Shown: positions 1-6,848, numbered from the stretch's first letter. The stretch is DNA of 9,817 nucleotides from Cyclobacteriaceae bacterium (GCA_021648745.1 JAKISE010000105.1:1-9817), one strand, 5' to 3'. The notes: generated from the letters alone by a model not told the origin. A program made the numbers and translations.

Positions 1-163
1 ACCTGTGCCAAATGCCTACCCCATCATAGTCCACCATTTGAACGATCTCCCTCCCCTAAAATACTGGTCGCTTGATTTGGCTCGCCTTGAAACCCAAAGA
101 CCATACATAAGCTGTAATCCCAACAAAATAAACAATAAGTACCGTAAGGTCAAGTGAGGTCAT
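1..163 (-). pseudogene. Sodium:solute symporter (SSS family) 5' fragment, copy 1, broken
   Basis: Read on the minus strand from an ATG at 163-161, the first 20 or so codons give MTSLDLTVLIVYFVGITAY, the first helix of an SSS-family Na+/solute symporter. A frameshift follows, and a second frame then gives SSDQYFRGGRSFKWWTMMG, the loop and start of helix 2. Next comes an in-frame TAG where the sister copy at 3853 has CAG (Gln), then FGTG at the window edge. The gene is therefore disrupted by at least one frameshift and one nonsense codon, and the rest lies outside the window. It is closely similar to the relic ending at 3853, including upstream DNA. Identification rests on the conserved D-Q-Y-F-R-G-G-R-S motif of SSS proteins. 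Substrate is unknown; sugar or carboxylate is an inference from the neighbouring aldolase relic. Confidence 0.72.
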
Positions 164-237
164 TTGCGCGTTTGTGTTTAAGTACTTAGGCTTAAAATCT
201 AAAATGAAATTAAACGAAAGCTATTTGCTTTTTTTTC

Positions 238-256
238 GAAAGTACAATAAAAGATG
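238..256. repeat. 19-bp upstream repeat, copy 1 (identical at 3921-3939)
   Basis: GAAAGTACAATAAAAGATG is identical at both sites. It lies 75 bp upstream of the start codon of symporter relic copy 1 and 68 bp upstream of copy 2. It shows that the duplication included the 5' flanking DNA. It is better conserved than the DNA between it and the start codon, so it may have been a promoter or regulator contact, but I recognise no known motif in it. The rest of 164-372 holds no gene that I can support. Confidence 0.6.
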
Positions 257-372
257 TATTTATATCAGAAAAGCTGAAAAAAAATACCCACATCCAGGTA
301 AAAGTATTTTATCTCTACTGATTTCACATACTTGTCTTGCTTGGCTTTAGAGCATAATTTTAGCGGAGCAAG

Positions 373-1228
373 CTACATAGCACCAAAACACCCTATCATT
401 TTACCATACATAAAATATACCAGTACACATATTAGCACAAGCCCTATAAAAGCCAGTATATTTTGCCATACTGTATTTTTATATTCTGTCATTATTTCTT
501 TATTATTTAATACTAACAAAAGGCCAATAACAATTAATGGTACGCCCAGCATAGACGAAGCCTGAGCCATTACAAGTACATATATTATATTGCCTTTAAA
601 AACTGTAGCGATAATCATCCTCATCAATAAAATAACAATCATAAAAATTTTAGGCATTTTGTCATCCATAGAACGACCCATACCTAAACTGTCGGCCAAC
701 AAGCCTCCGCCTGTAACAGAATTTACTAAAAGAGATGAGAATGCTACAGAAATAAACCCTAAGCCAAATACATATTTTGCACCGTTTCCCAGTAACATTT
801 CTAGCTGAATGGCCATATCTGCTACTGAATTAACGGTACTTCCTTGTGGTTTTAGCGTTGCTGCGTCAGTTATAATAACCAAAACCGATTAGCCCAAGAA
901 GAAAAACCCCAACATAAGAATCCTTTATACTTCTTTTTTTGTCTGCTGTACTCTAGCCCTTATTTTGGATGAGGTAGAATTGAAAGAATGCGTTATGTAA
1001 CACAAAAGTGGTTCCTACAAGTGCTGCTATTTCTTTAAAATTTTTAGCTGAAAAGGTTGTTGGCACAAAGCCTTTTGCCGTAGCAACCAAATCGGGTTTA
1101 ATAAATATCAGGTTTACAACAAATGCTGATATCATAATGATAACAATAATCATCATACGAGTTTCAAGTGTTTTGTAAATATTCTTTGTAAAAAAAATCA
1201 GAATAATTGCAGCAGGAGTAAATATTAA
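373..1228 (-). pseudogene. Nramp-family divalent metal transporter, N-terminally truncated and broken
   Basis: Three minus-strand segments join into one Nramp (natural resistance-associated macrophage protein) transporter, an H+-coupled Mn2+/Fe2+ importer of the inner membrane. From 1228 the frame reads LIFTPAAIILIF and KTLETRMMIIVIIM (helix 5), then IKPDLVATAKGFVPT and ALVGTTFVLHNAFFQ (helix 6 region, where Nramps bind the metal). A TAG at 953-955 replaces the Trp expected after LIQNKG. The frame continues with KKRSIKDSYVGVFLLGLI and shifts near 885-893. It resumes with MVIITDAATL and then LEMLLGNGAKYVFGLGFISV, a typical helix 7-8 region, running to a stop at 373. About 280 residues remain of a family norm near 400. 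Helices 1-4, including the DPGN metal-binding motif, are missing. The 5' end is fused in frame to an aldolase remnant. It is certainly non-functional as it stands. Confidence 0.75.
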
Positions 1229-1541
1229 TGTCCAAATATTTACCTTTCTAATGCCATCATCAAATGAAGGTATCTAAGCTATTAACTTGCACCGAAGATG
1301 TACCATATAGGCATAAACAACCTTTACCCAGCTGTTTAGTCACTTTTGCCAGTTCACTTTGATATTTTAACTCTGCTGCTGAAGCTCTATGCACTGTACG
1401 TGGGTTGGCAACCAGAATGTCTACCCCAGTTTCTGCTAAATATCGTTCGGCTTCTGCTGGTGTTGTTAAGCCCACATTTTTATCTCCTTCAATGTCATTG
1501 GTTGCTTTGCTAATTGCATCACAGGCTCCTTCTATTAAATT
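1229..1541 (-). pseudogene. Class II ketose-bisphosphate aldolase, C-terminal remnant
   Basis: The minus-strand frame reads KNVGLTTPAEAERYLAETG, then GVDILVANPRTVHRASAAEL, KQLGKGCLCLYGTSSV and, after a frameshift near 1262-1285, PSFDDGIRKVNIWT. This is the C-terminal half of a Zn2+-dependent class II fructose/tagatose-bisphosphate-type aldolase, which cleaves ketose bisphosphates into two trioses. In the family the metal ligands are His in a GTEHR-type motif and His in LHGTSS. Here the first motif has become RTVHR and the second His is Tyr (codon at 1305-1307), so even the active site has decayed. The N-terminal half is absent: homology stops at the presumed left end of the insertion sequence near 1544. 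The 3' end runs in frame into Nramp sequence at about 1223-1231. The exact sugar substrate cannot be told. Confidence 0.68.
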
Positions 1542-1543
1542 AA

Positions 1544-2470
1544 TAGAGATAAGCACTTAATTACATACGATAACCTATGTATACTGCATTGCTATGAATA
1601 TATTTTTTTCTAAAGTTTGCTGAACAGTTCAAAATGGACATTGACTGTAAGGAATATCTATCAATAATAAAGTGGGAACAGGGATATTCTTGTGTAAAAT
1701 GTGGTCATTCGGCCAGTCAAGTTCGTAAAGATTTTTCTAGAACATGTAATAAATGTAGTCATTTAGAATCGGCATCAGCAAACACGTTGTTTCATAAGGT
1801 AAAATTTGGTTTGCAAAAAGCATTTTTTATTTGTTTTGAAATGTCAACCACTACCAAAAGTTTATCAGCAAGTTATATGGCTGTTCGTTATAGTGTTACT
1901 GAAAGGACAGCCAGATTATTTATGCACAAAGTACGAGAGAAATCGAGTGAAAATAATCCTATGGACGGAGATGTACACGTTAATGAATTTGTTTTAGGAG
2001 GTAAATAGGAAGGAAAAGTTGGTAGAAGTTATAATAGTAAGAAGAAAAAGGCTATTACAGCTATTCAGCTAACAGAAGAAGGAAAGGTAAGAAGGATGTA
2101 TGCGTTGTCAATTAATGACTTATCTACTAAATCGCTTGTTCATGTTTTTGAAAAACACATTGATAAAAAAGCAAAAATCACTACTAATTTATGGAAAGGC
2201 TATCGTCCATTATCAAAAAAATTTAACATGGAACAAATACCTAGTAACAAGGGGCTAAATTTTAGAGATCTTCATACCATGAGTCTTGGATCCGAACTAC
2301 CTATTCTTGGGTAAGTGATTTTAATGTGAATAGATATTTTGATGAGTTTTGCTTTCGTTTAACCCGTTCTCAAAGCAAAGAAACTATTTTCAATAACCTA
2401 ATCAACAGGATGGTGTCTGCTGAAAATATTGAACATTCTAAATTAGTATGTGCCTAAATGACTATCTCTA
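1544..2470 (+). mobile_element. Degenerate IS1595-like insertion sequence (putative ends)
   Basis: The boundaries are inferred. TAGAGATA at 1544-1551 is mirrored by TATCTCTA at 2463-2470, and the inner sequence stays partly similar for about 20 bp (roughly 16 of 23 positions). The 8 bp outside, TAAATTAA on the left and TAAATGTT on the right, share their first five bases and could be a decayed 8-bp target duplication, the size known for IS1595. The aldolase similarity stops at the left end, which fits. The right end lies only about 20 bp before the operator of the GntR gene, and no aldolase 5' part is found there, so DNA next to the element has been lost. The element is immobile because its transposase is dead. 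Confidence 0.45.
1594..2457 (+). pseudogene. IS1595-family transposase, inactivated
   Basis: The conceptual protein starts with FAEQFKMDIDCKEYLSIIKW, then a zinc ribbon with Cys pairs CVKC and CNKC, then a DDE-type domain with a GGK motif near 1988-2005, VRRMYALSINDLS, WKGYRPLSKKF and a C-terminal YFDEFCFRL. This order is typical of IS1595 transposases, which cut and paste the element. Lesions are many. The likely original ATG at 1594 is out of frame, probably through an indel in the T run at 1603-1609. A TAG interrupts at 2006-2008. A frameshift lies near 2280-2287, after which the reading continues from 2287 to TAA at 2455-2457. Two expected catalytic Asp positions read Asn: VNEF (codon 1982-1984) where VDE is usual, and TTNLWKGY (codon 2186-2188) where TDGWKGY is usual. 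The internal ATG at 1634 opens only a 124-codon fragment. Confidence 0.82.
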
Positions 2471-2491
2471 TAAATGTTTATTGTGACTTAT

Positions 2492-2507
2492 ACTTGTAAA
2501 GACAAGA
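2492..2507. promoter_or_regulatory. Palindromic operator in front of the GntR-type regulator gene
   Basis: ACTTGTAAAGACAAGA is a 6-4-6 inverted repeat (ACTTGT / ACAAGA) ending 7 bp before the ATG at 2515. An almost identical site, ACTTGTAAGTACAAGT, precedes the symporter relic at 3853. The design resembles known GntR/HutC-type operators such as the AraR box of Bacillus (ATTTGTACGTACAAAT). The position over the promoter or leader suggests autorepression by the regulator it precedes. TATACTTG at 2489-2496 resembles a Bacteroidota -7 box with one mismatch, but no -33 box is visible at proper spacing. Confidence 0.6.
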
Positions 2508-2514
2508 TAGAAGT

Positions 2515-3225
2515 ATGAACGAAGCCATTCCAAGACATCAAGCTATTTATGAAACAATTCGAAAAAATATTGAAGATAATACCTATCCTGGCGATAGCCT
2601 ATTGCCAAGTGAAAATGAAATGTGTGCACGGCTTGAGGTAACCCGCCCAACTGCAAGGCAGGCGTTAACACGGTTAGAAAATGACGGTTTTATTAAAAGG
2701 CATCAAGGGAAAGGGAGCATTGTTCAAAAAGTTCATCACCGCCTTGGTATCTTATCAATAAAAGGTGTGTCACAGAGACTTGGGGCACAAGGTAGTTTAA
2801 CAACAAAAATTATTAAAAAACCAGTAGTTGAACCTTGGCCAGATGATTTCATGTTTGAATTAACGCCCGAAGAAAGGTCGTTAGGATGTATTAATATGAA
2901 GAGGTTACGTTTGATCGATGATAAACCTATCATTTTTGATATTGTGCATTTGGTAAACATTGATATTCCACGATTTTGTCAGAAAAAGTATGAAAAACGC
3001 TCCTTGTTTAGTACACTTAAAAATGATTACGGTATTGAAGTAGTAAATGGAGAACAGAATATACGAGCTATAAATGCAACTAAGGAGCTAGCAAAACATT
3101 TACAAGTTGTAGAAAAACAAGCCATTTTACACCTTGAAGGAGCACATTATACCAGCAAAAATTTGCGAATTTTCTCTGAAGCCTTTTGCTCTTCAGATCG
3201 TTTTTACCTGCATGGCTCGTTTTAA
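2515..3225 (+). CDS. GntR-family transcriptional regulator, HutC subfamily (UTRA domain)
   Basis: The 236-residue protein is complete, the usual length for a HutC-type GntR repressor. Residues about 8-72 form the winged helix-turn-helix, with the family signature LPSENEMCARLEVTRPTARQ (30-49) continuing into LTRLENDGFI and the wing HQGKGSIV (63-70). Residues about 90-232 match a UTRA effector-binding domain, which in this subfamily senses a small metabolite, often a sugar phosphate, and releases DNA. I chose the ATG at 2515 because a palindromic operator ends 7 bp before it. It stands alone among pseudogenes: an insertion sequence relic lies upstream and a broken symporter converges from downstream. 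It probably repressed its own gene and the symporter copies. It carries no visible lesion, unlike all its neighbours between 1 and 3853. The effector is not known. Confidence 0.88.
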   Translation: MNEAIPRHQAIYETIRKNIEDNTYPGDSLLPSENEMCARLEVTRPTARQALTRLENDGFIKRHQGKGSIVQKVHHRLGILSIKGVSQRLGAQGSLTTKIIKKPVVEPWPDDFMFELTPEERSLGCINMKRLRLIDDKPIIFDIVHLVNIDIPRFCQKKYEKRSLFSTLKNDYGIEVVNGEQNIRAINATKELAKHLQVVEKQAILHLEGAHYTSKNLRIFSEAFCSSDRFYLHGSF

Positions 3226-3479
3226 AACCTGAATAAGTTAAGAATAGTTTTGTACCTCCAAAAACGGCATTGCTAATTAAATATAGCTAATATGCTATTT
3301 CGATGATGTATCAAAAGTAAAACTGATAAAGTAAGCATCTCAATACTTTTTGAATAGCACTTTGATTGCCAAAACAAGCTCTTAAATCCTTCCACAGTAA
3401 AATTTTCTGCTTTTAATTGAATGTGTTTGTCTTTAGGAACAATGTGTTCGTATAACGTCCAGTAATCATTTGCTATAGT

Positions 3480-3853
3480 ATTCACCTGGTTATTGCCTAT
3501 GAGCCCCCAGCCTTTTTGCTGTCTTAGTGCTTCTGTGCCAATAACGGAGTTGATGAACTTTCCCATATCGATCAACAGCAATCCAAATACCAGTAAAACG
3601 GTGTAATTAGCAGGTTTTTTCATTGGTACCAAATAGTTGCAAACCCGCCTGCAAACGAAGCCCCAGATTGCGCAACTGACATTTCGGAATGAGTACCTGT
3701 GCCAAATGTCTGCCCCATCATTGTCCACCATTTAAAAGAACGGCCTCCTCTAAAGTATTGGTCACTGGTTTTTGTTCACCTGGCCACCCAAAGCTCATAA
3801 GCGGTAATACCTAAAAAATAAACGATAAGAACAGAAAGATCGAGTGTTGACAT
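3480..3853 (-). pseudogene. Sodium:solute symporter (SSS family) 5' part, copy 2, broken
   Basis: From an ATG at 3853 the frame reads MSTLDLSVLIVYFLGITAY, then ELWVAR and an in-frame TGA (3776-3778). It goes on with TSDQYFRGGRSFKWWTMMG, QTFGTGTHSEMSVAQSGASF and AGGFATIWYQ, then a second TGA (3620-3622) where Trp is expected, and KNLLITPFYW. This is helix 1 to helix 3 of an SSS-family Na+/solute symporter. Beyond about 3590 only scraps fit the family, such as VDRYGK and a degraded glycine-rich stretch, in different frames, so the 3' limit is uncertain. A 152-codon open frame at 3273-3731 in another register overlaps it and is most likely spurious. The regulator gene at 2515-3225 converges on it. 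A GntR-type operator lies 20 bp upstream of the start. Confidence 0.72.
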
Positions 3854-3873
3854 TTGTAAAATTCAATTAATAT

Positions 3874-3889
3874 ACTTGTAAGTACAAGT
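3874..3889. promoter_or_regulatory. Palindromic GntR-type operator upstream of symporter relic copy 2
   Basis: ACTTGTAAGTACAAGT is an inverted repeat with perfect 6-bp arms around a 4-bp centre, starting 20 bp before the start codon at 3853 (minus strand). It matches the site before the regulator gene at 13 of 16 positions, with the first eight bases and the ACAAG right arm identical. That pairing links the intact regulator to this ruined symporter gene. No proper -33/-7 promoter pair is evident around it. Confidence 0.62.
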
Positions 3890-3920
3890 TGAAATGAATT
3901 TCAAAGGTTGGCATTTTTTA

Positions 3921-3939
3921 GAAAGTACAATAAAAGATG
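3921..3939. repeat. 19-bp upstream repeat, copy 2 (identical at 238-256)
   Basis: Second exact copy of GAAAGTACAATAAAAGATG, 68 bp upstream of symporter relic copy 2. Together with the coding similarity (1-163 against 3695-3853) it marks a direct duplication of symporter 5' ends with their leaders, about 3.7 kb apart. Sequence to the right, up to about 4161, shows no further gene. Confidence 0.6.
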
Positions 3940-4161
3940 GATTTAAAAACCCGAAAAATTTTATAATTCTTTTTAAGGTTCCTACTTTAGCAAAATGTTA
4001 AGATAATTTAATTGGTAATTATTCTGAAAAAGAGCATCCTAATTAACTGGTATGAGCCAAGGTAAGTTCTGTTTACGTAACAGCAAATTATTTCAACTTT
4101 AACTTCGGCCTAAGCGGTAGTCGAAAGCTATTTAACCAAACTAAAGTTAATTTTTAAAATT

Positions 4162-4431
4162 ATGAGTACTAAAGAAGCACGCCATAAATATTGGCAAAAA
4201 AACATATTCTACCTAATAATACTCTTAACCATATGGTTCATTTGCTCCTTCGGGTTCGGTGTTCTTTGGGTAGATGAGCTAAACAGCATTAAAATTGGTG
4301 GGTTCAAACTAGGCTTTTGGTTTGCCCAACAAGGGTCAATCTATTCTTTTGTAATCATCATATTTATTTACGTGTATTTGATGAATAAGCTAGATAACAA
4401 GTACAATACAAATCAACAAGATAAGAAGTAA
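4162..4431 (+). CDS. DUF4212 small subunit of a sodium:solute symporter
   Basis: This 89-residue protein has a basic N-terminus (ARHKYWQKN), a hydrophobic helix at about 15-36, a short loop with LNSIKIGGFKLGFWFAQQGS (40-59) and a second helix at about 58-76, ending in a charged tail. The YW..N start, the GFKLGFWFAQQGS motif and the two-helix layout match the DUF4212 family, described as a putative small subunit of VC_2705-type solute:sodium symporters. Its stop codon is 5 bp before the ATG of the large subunit, so the two are surely co-transcribed. The role, presumably assembly or regulation of the inner-membrane transporter, is inferred from this constant pairing. The ATG at 4162 is the only sensible start. 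I see no consensus promoter upstream. Confidence 0.88.
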   Translation: MSTKEARHKYWQKNIFYLIILLTIWFICSFGFGVLWVDELNSIKIGGFKLGFWFAQQGSIYSFVIIIFIYVYLMNKLDNKYNTNQQDKK

Positions 4432-4436
4432 TCAAT

Positions 4437-6110
4437 ATGGATATTCAAACCTGGACGTATATAATCGTTGGATTATCATTTACATTATACATAGGTATTG
4501 CACTTTGGAGTAGGGCCGGCAGTACAAAAGAGTTTTATGTAGCCGGAGGGGGTGTATCGCCACTTGCCAATGGAATGGCCACAGCTGCGGACTGGATGTC
4601 TGCCGCTTCTTTTATTTCAATGGCAGGCCTCATTTCTTTTATGGGCTACGATGGTGCCGTTTACTTAATGGGTTGGACAGGCGGCTATGTGTTGCTTGCA
4701 CTTATGCTTGCACCCTACCTAAGAAAATTTGGAAAATTTACTGTTCCTGATTTTATTGGCGATAGGTATTATTCGAATGTAGCACGCACGGTAGGGATTG
4801 TTTGTGCTCTAATTGTTTCGTTTACTTATGTAGCTGGGCAAATGCGAGGAGTGGGAGTTGTTTTTGCTCGTTTTTTGGAAGTACCTGTAAATACAGGTGT
4901 AATAATAGGAATGATTATCGTGTTTTTTTATGCTGTTCTTGGAGGAATGAAAGGCATTACTTATACACAAGTAGCCCAATATTGTGTGCTCATATTTGCA
5001 TACATGGTGCCTGCTATTTTTATTTCCATTCAGCTCACTGGTGAGTGGCTTCCACAAATAGGTTTTGGTAGTGAGTTGGCAGATGGCTCGGGCACGTATT
5101 TACTAGACAAATTAGATAATCTGCATAAAGAACTTGGTTTTTCGGCTTACACAATGGGTACTAAATCAACCCTTGATATGTTTGCCATTACCCTTGCACT
5201 TATGGTTGGCACTGCAGGATTACCGCATGTAATTGTTCGCTTTTTTACTGTACCAAATGTGCGAGATGCTCGAATGTCGGCTGGGTATGCGTTAGTATTA
5301 ATCGCAATCCTTTACACAACGGCTCCTGCTATCGCTGCTTTTGCTCGAACTAATTTGATTGAAACCGTTTCCAATGCTGAATATTCCAATGTCCCTAGTT
5401 GGTTTAAAAACTGGGAGTCAACAGGATTAATATCATTTACTGACAAGAACGCGGATGGCAAAATTCAGTATGTGGCTGATGCTTCCCAAAACGAATTGAC
5501 TATTGACCAAGACATTATTGTTTTAGCCAACCCAGAAATAGCCAGGCTACCCAATTGGGTAATAGCCTTGGTTGCAGCCGGAGGGTTGGCTGCAGCACTT
5601 TCAACAGCAGCAGGTCTATTGTTGGTAATTTCTACCAGTATATCGCACGATTTGATAAAAAAGCAGATAAAGCCAGATATCTCGGACAAGGCTGAGCTCA
5701 TGTGGGCAAGAATAGGTGCCGGATTAGCTGTAATTGTTGCAGGCTATTTTGGCATTAATCCACCTGGTTTTGTAGCTGCAACGGTTGCTTTGGCATTTGG
5801 ATTGGCTGCCGCATCATTTTTTCCTGCCATAGTTTTGGGCATTTTTGATAAGAGAATGAATAAAGAAGGTGCTATAGCAGGTATGGTCATTGGCACATTA
5901 CTTATGCTGTTTTATATGATCAAATTTAAGCTTCAGGGATTTGGTGGTGGAACAGAAGAAGAATGGTGGTTTGGCATATCTCCTGAAGGATTTGGATCCG
6001 TTGCAATGCTGGTAAACTTTGTTATTTCGGTTTCCATTTCTAGGTTTACACCTCCGCCACCGGCAGAGGTACAAGCCATTGTTGATACTATAAGAGAGCC
6101 TGGGGATTAG
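4437..6110 (+). CDS. Sodium:solute symporter, VC_2705 / ActP-like (acetate-type) permease
   Basis: This complete 557-residue polytopic protein belongs to the SSS family (LeuT fold, about 13 helices), which imports a solute with Na+. Near the N-terminus it has WSRAGSTKEFYVAGGGVSPL and then NGMATAADWMSAASFISMAG (residues about 45-65), both typical of ActP and VC_2705 relatives. LSTAAGLLLVISTSISHDL (388-406) is the family signature covering the helix-8 region of the Na2 site. An extra hydrophilic segment at about 320-370 contains DKNADGKIQY (336-345), which resembles an EF-hand calcium loop. It is preceded by its DUF4212 partner with a 5-bp gap, and no acetyl-CoA synthetase or nucleotidyltransferase gene follows. 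Related proteins carry acetate, pyruvate or other short carboxylates; the actual substrate here is not known. It is unrelated in sequence detail to the broken symporters at 1-163 and 3480-3853. Confidence 0.9.
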   Translation: MDIQTWTYIIVGLSFTLYIGIALWSRAGSTKEFYVAGGGVSPLANGMATAADWMSAASFISMAGLISFMGYDGAVYLMGWTGGYVLLALMLAPYLRKFGKFTVPDFIGDRYYSNVARTVGIVCALIVSFTYVAGQMRGVGVVFARFLEVPVNTGVIIGMIIVFFYAVLGGMKGITYTQVAQYCVLIFAYMVPAIFISIQLTGEWLPQIGFGSELADGSGTYLLDKLDNLHKELGFSAYTMGTKSTLDMFAITLALMVGTAGLPHVIVRFFTVPNVRDARMSAGYALVLIAILYTTAPAIAAFARTNLIETVSNAEYSNVPSWFKNWESTGLISFTDKNADGKIQYVADASQNELTIDQDIIVLANPEIARLPNWVIALVAAGGLAAALSTAAGLLLVISTSISHDLIKKQIKPDISDKAELMWARIGAGLAVIVAGYFGINPPGFVAATVALAFGLAAASFFPAIVLGIFDKRMNKEGAIAGMVIGTLLMLFYMIKFKLQGFGGGTEEEWWFGISPEGFGSVAMLVNFVISVSISRFTPPPPAEVQAIVDTIREPGD

Positions 6111-6354
6111 GATAGGAATTTTATCAGTGCGCTAAAAGCTCTTTAACCAAAAAGGCCCTACATCATTCTTTGGAACGTGTTGAACCCGAATTCTGCAAAG
6201 AATCTGGCAATAAAGTCTATACTTAATTAGGGGAGCCTTAGAACCAATAAGCAGGTTTTCGGAAATGAGTAATTCTTCTAAAATTCATGTCTTGCTTTGG
6301 TCGATGATCATTAGGTAGATAGTTTGGGTACGCCAAGTTAAAGTTTCCCAATAG

Positions 6355-6493
6355 GCTTTAGCGAAACTTCCCTAAACCGATTCTGCGCCAATTGGCAGAT
6401 GGATTAACCGGTTGATCCAGCATAAAATAGCGTTGTTTATGAAACTTTCTCTTACAGCTGATAACATACCTAAGTACAGGCTCAGGTTTTAGT
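6355..6493 (+). repeat. Diverged inverted repeat, left copy (partner 9685-9817)
   Basis: This copy aligns with the reverse complement of the right edge of the window. Identical blocks are AAACTTCCCTAAACC (6364-6378 against 9794-9808), GTTGTTTATGAAA (6432-6444 against 9735-9747) and CTCAGGTT (6481-6488). Similarity between the blocks is interrupted, and it ends after about 6493. The left copy also has two neighbouring palindromes (6382-6399 and 6401-6418). I cannot name the family. The remaining DNA from 6111 to 6660 holds no open frame or other feature I can support. Confidence 0.55.
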
Positions 6494-6660
6494 GAATCCC
6501 TAGCTGTTAGTTTGTCATTTAATGCTAACATAACTACTGTGTCAATTAAATTGAGTAGTTCTAAGCTCCTTTTTAGCCTTTAATAAATTTATAGGTCAAG
6601 GAATATTCAAAGAAGAGAATAAGAGTAGAAATAGATAATGATTTTGTCTTGGCTACGACA

Positions 6661-6696
6661 AATCAAGCAGTTACAAAAATTTGTAACTGCTTGATT
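6661..6696. terminator. Long perfect hairpin, probable terminator downstream of tRNA-Thr
   Basis: The arms AATCAAGCAGTTACAAA and TTTGTAACTGCTTGATT are perfectly complementary over 17 bp around a 2-base centre. It lies 7 bp beyond the tRNA 3' end on the minus strand, a natural place for a terminator, though the following U-tract is weak (TTTG). Such long AT-rich hairpins commonly act as terminators in Bacteroidota; the function here is inferred. Confidence 0.6.
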
Positions 6697-6703
6697 ATCT
6701 GAG

Positions 6704-6777
6704 AGCCTCCTATCCGACTCGAACGGATGACCTGCTCATTACAAGTGAGCTGCTCTAGCCAACTGAGCTAAGGAGGC
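6704..6777 (-). tRNA. tRNA-Thr (anticodon TGT)
   Basis: The minus strand folds into a complete cloverleaf. The acceptor stem is GCCTCCT / AGGAGGC (6777-6771 with 6711-6705), the D arm GCTC...GAGC, the anticodon stem GCTCA / TGAGC with loop CTTGTAA (anticodon TGT, reading ACA and other Thr codons), and the T arm ATCCG-TTCGAGT-CGGAT. The discriminator base is T at 6704. The CCA end is not encoded, so it must be added after transcription. A strong promoter lies upstream at 6849-6879 and a long hairpin lies just downstream. Confidence 0.97.
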
Positions 6778-6848
6778 CTGAATAAGCACTAGGCTTTTTC
6801 TGGTTTTGCTTTCAAGTAAAACATCATCTGCTTTGCTCAATTGCGATG

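Noticed and set aside
180..190. AAGTAC core upstream of symporter copy 1 as a third GntR operator
   Set aside because: Only the AAGTAC centre matches the operator of copy 2; the ACTTGT and ACAAGT arms are not kept, and the distance to the start codon differs by about 10 bp.
328..345. TACTTGT near 329 as an operator half-site
   Set aside because: There is no second arm, and it lies beyond the 3' end of the Nramp pseudogene, not in front of any gene.
3273..3731. 152-codon minus-strand open frame as a real gene
   Set aside because: It overlaps the symporter relic in a different register. Its first 40 or so residues are an out-of-frame reading of conserved symporter sequence, and the rest matches nothing I recognise.
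4069..4083. CTGTT-N5-AACAG inverted repeat as a regulator site for the symporter operon
   Set aside because: The arms are short, there is no second copy, and no promoter is seen nearby; chance is a fair explanation.
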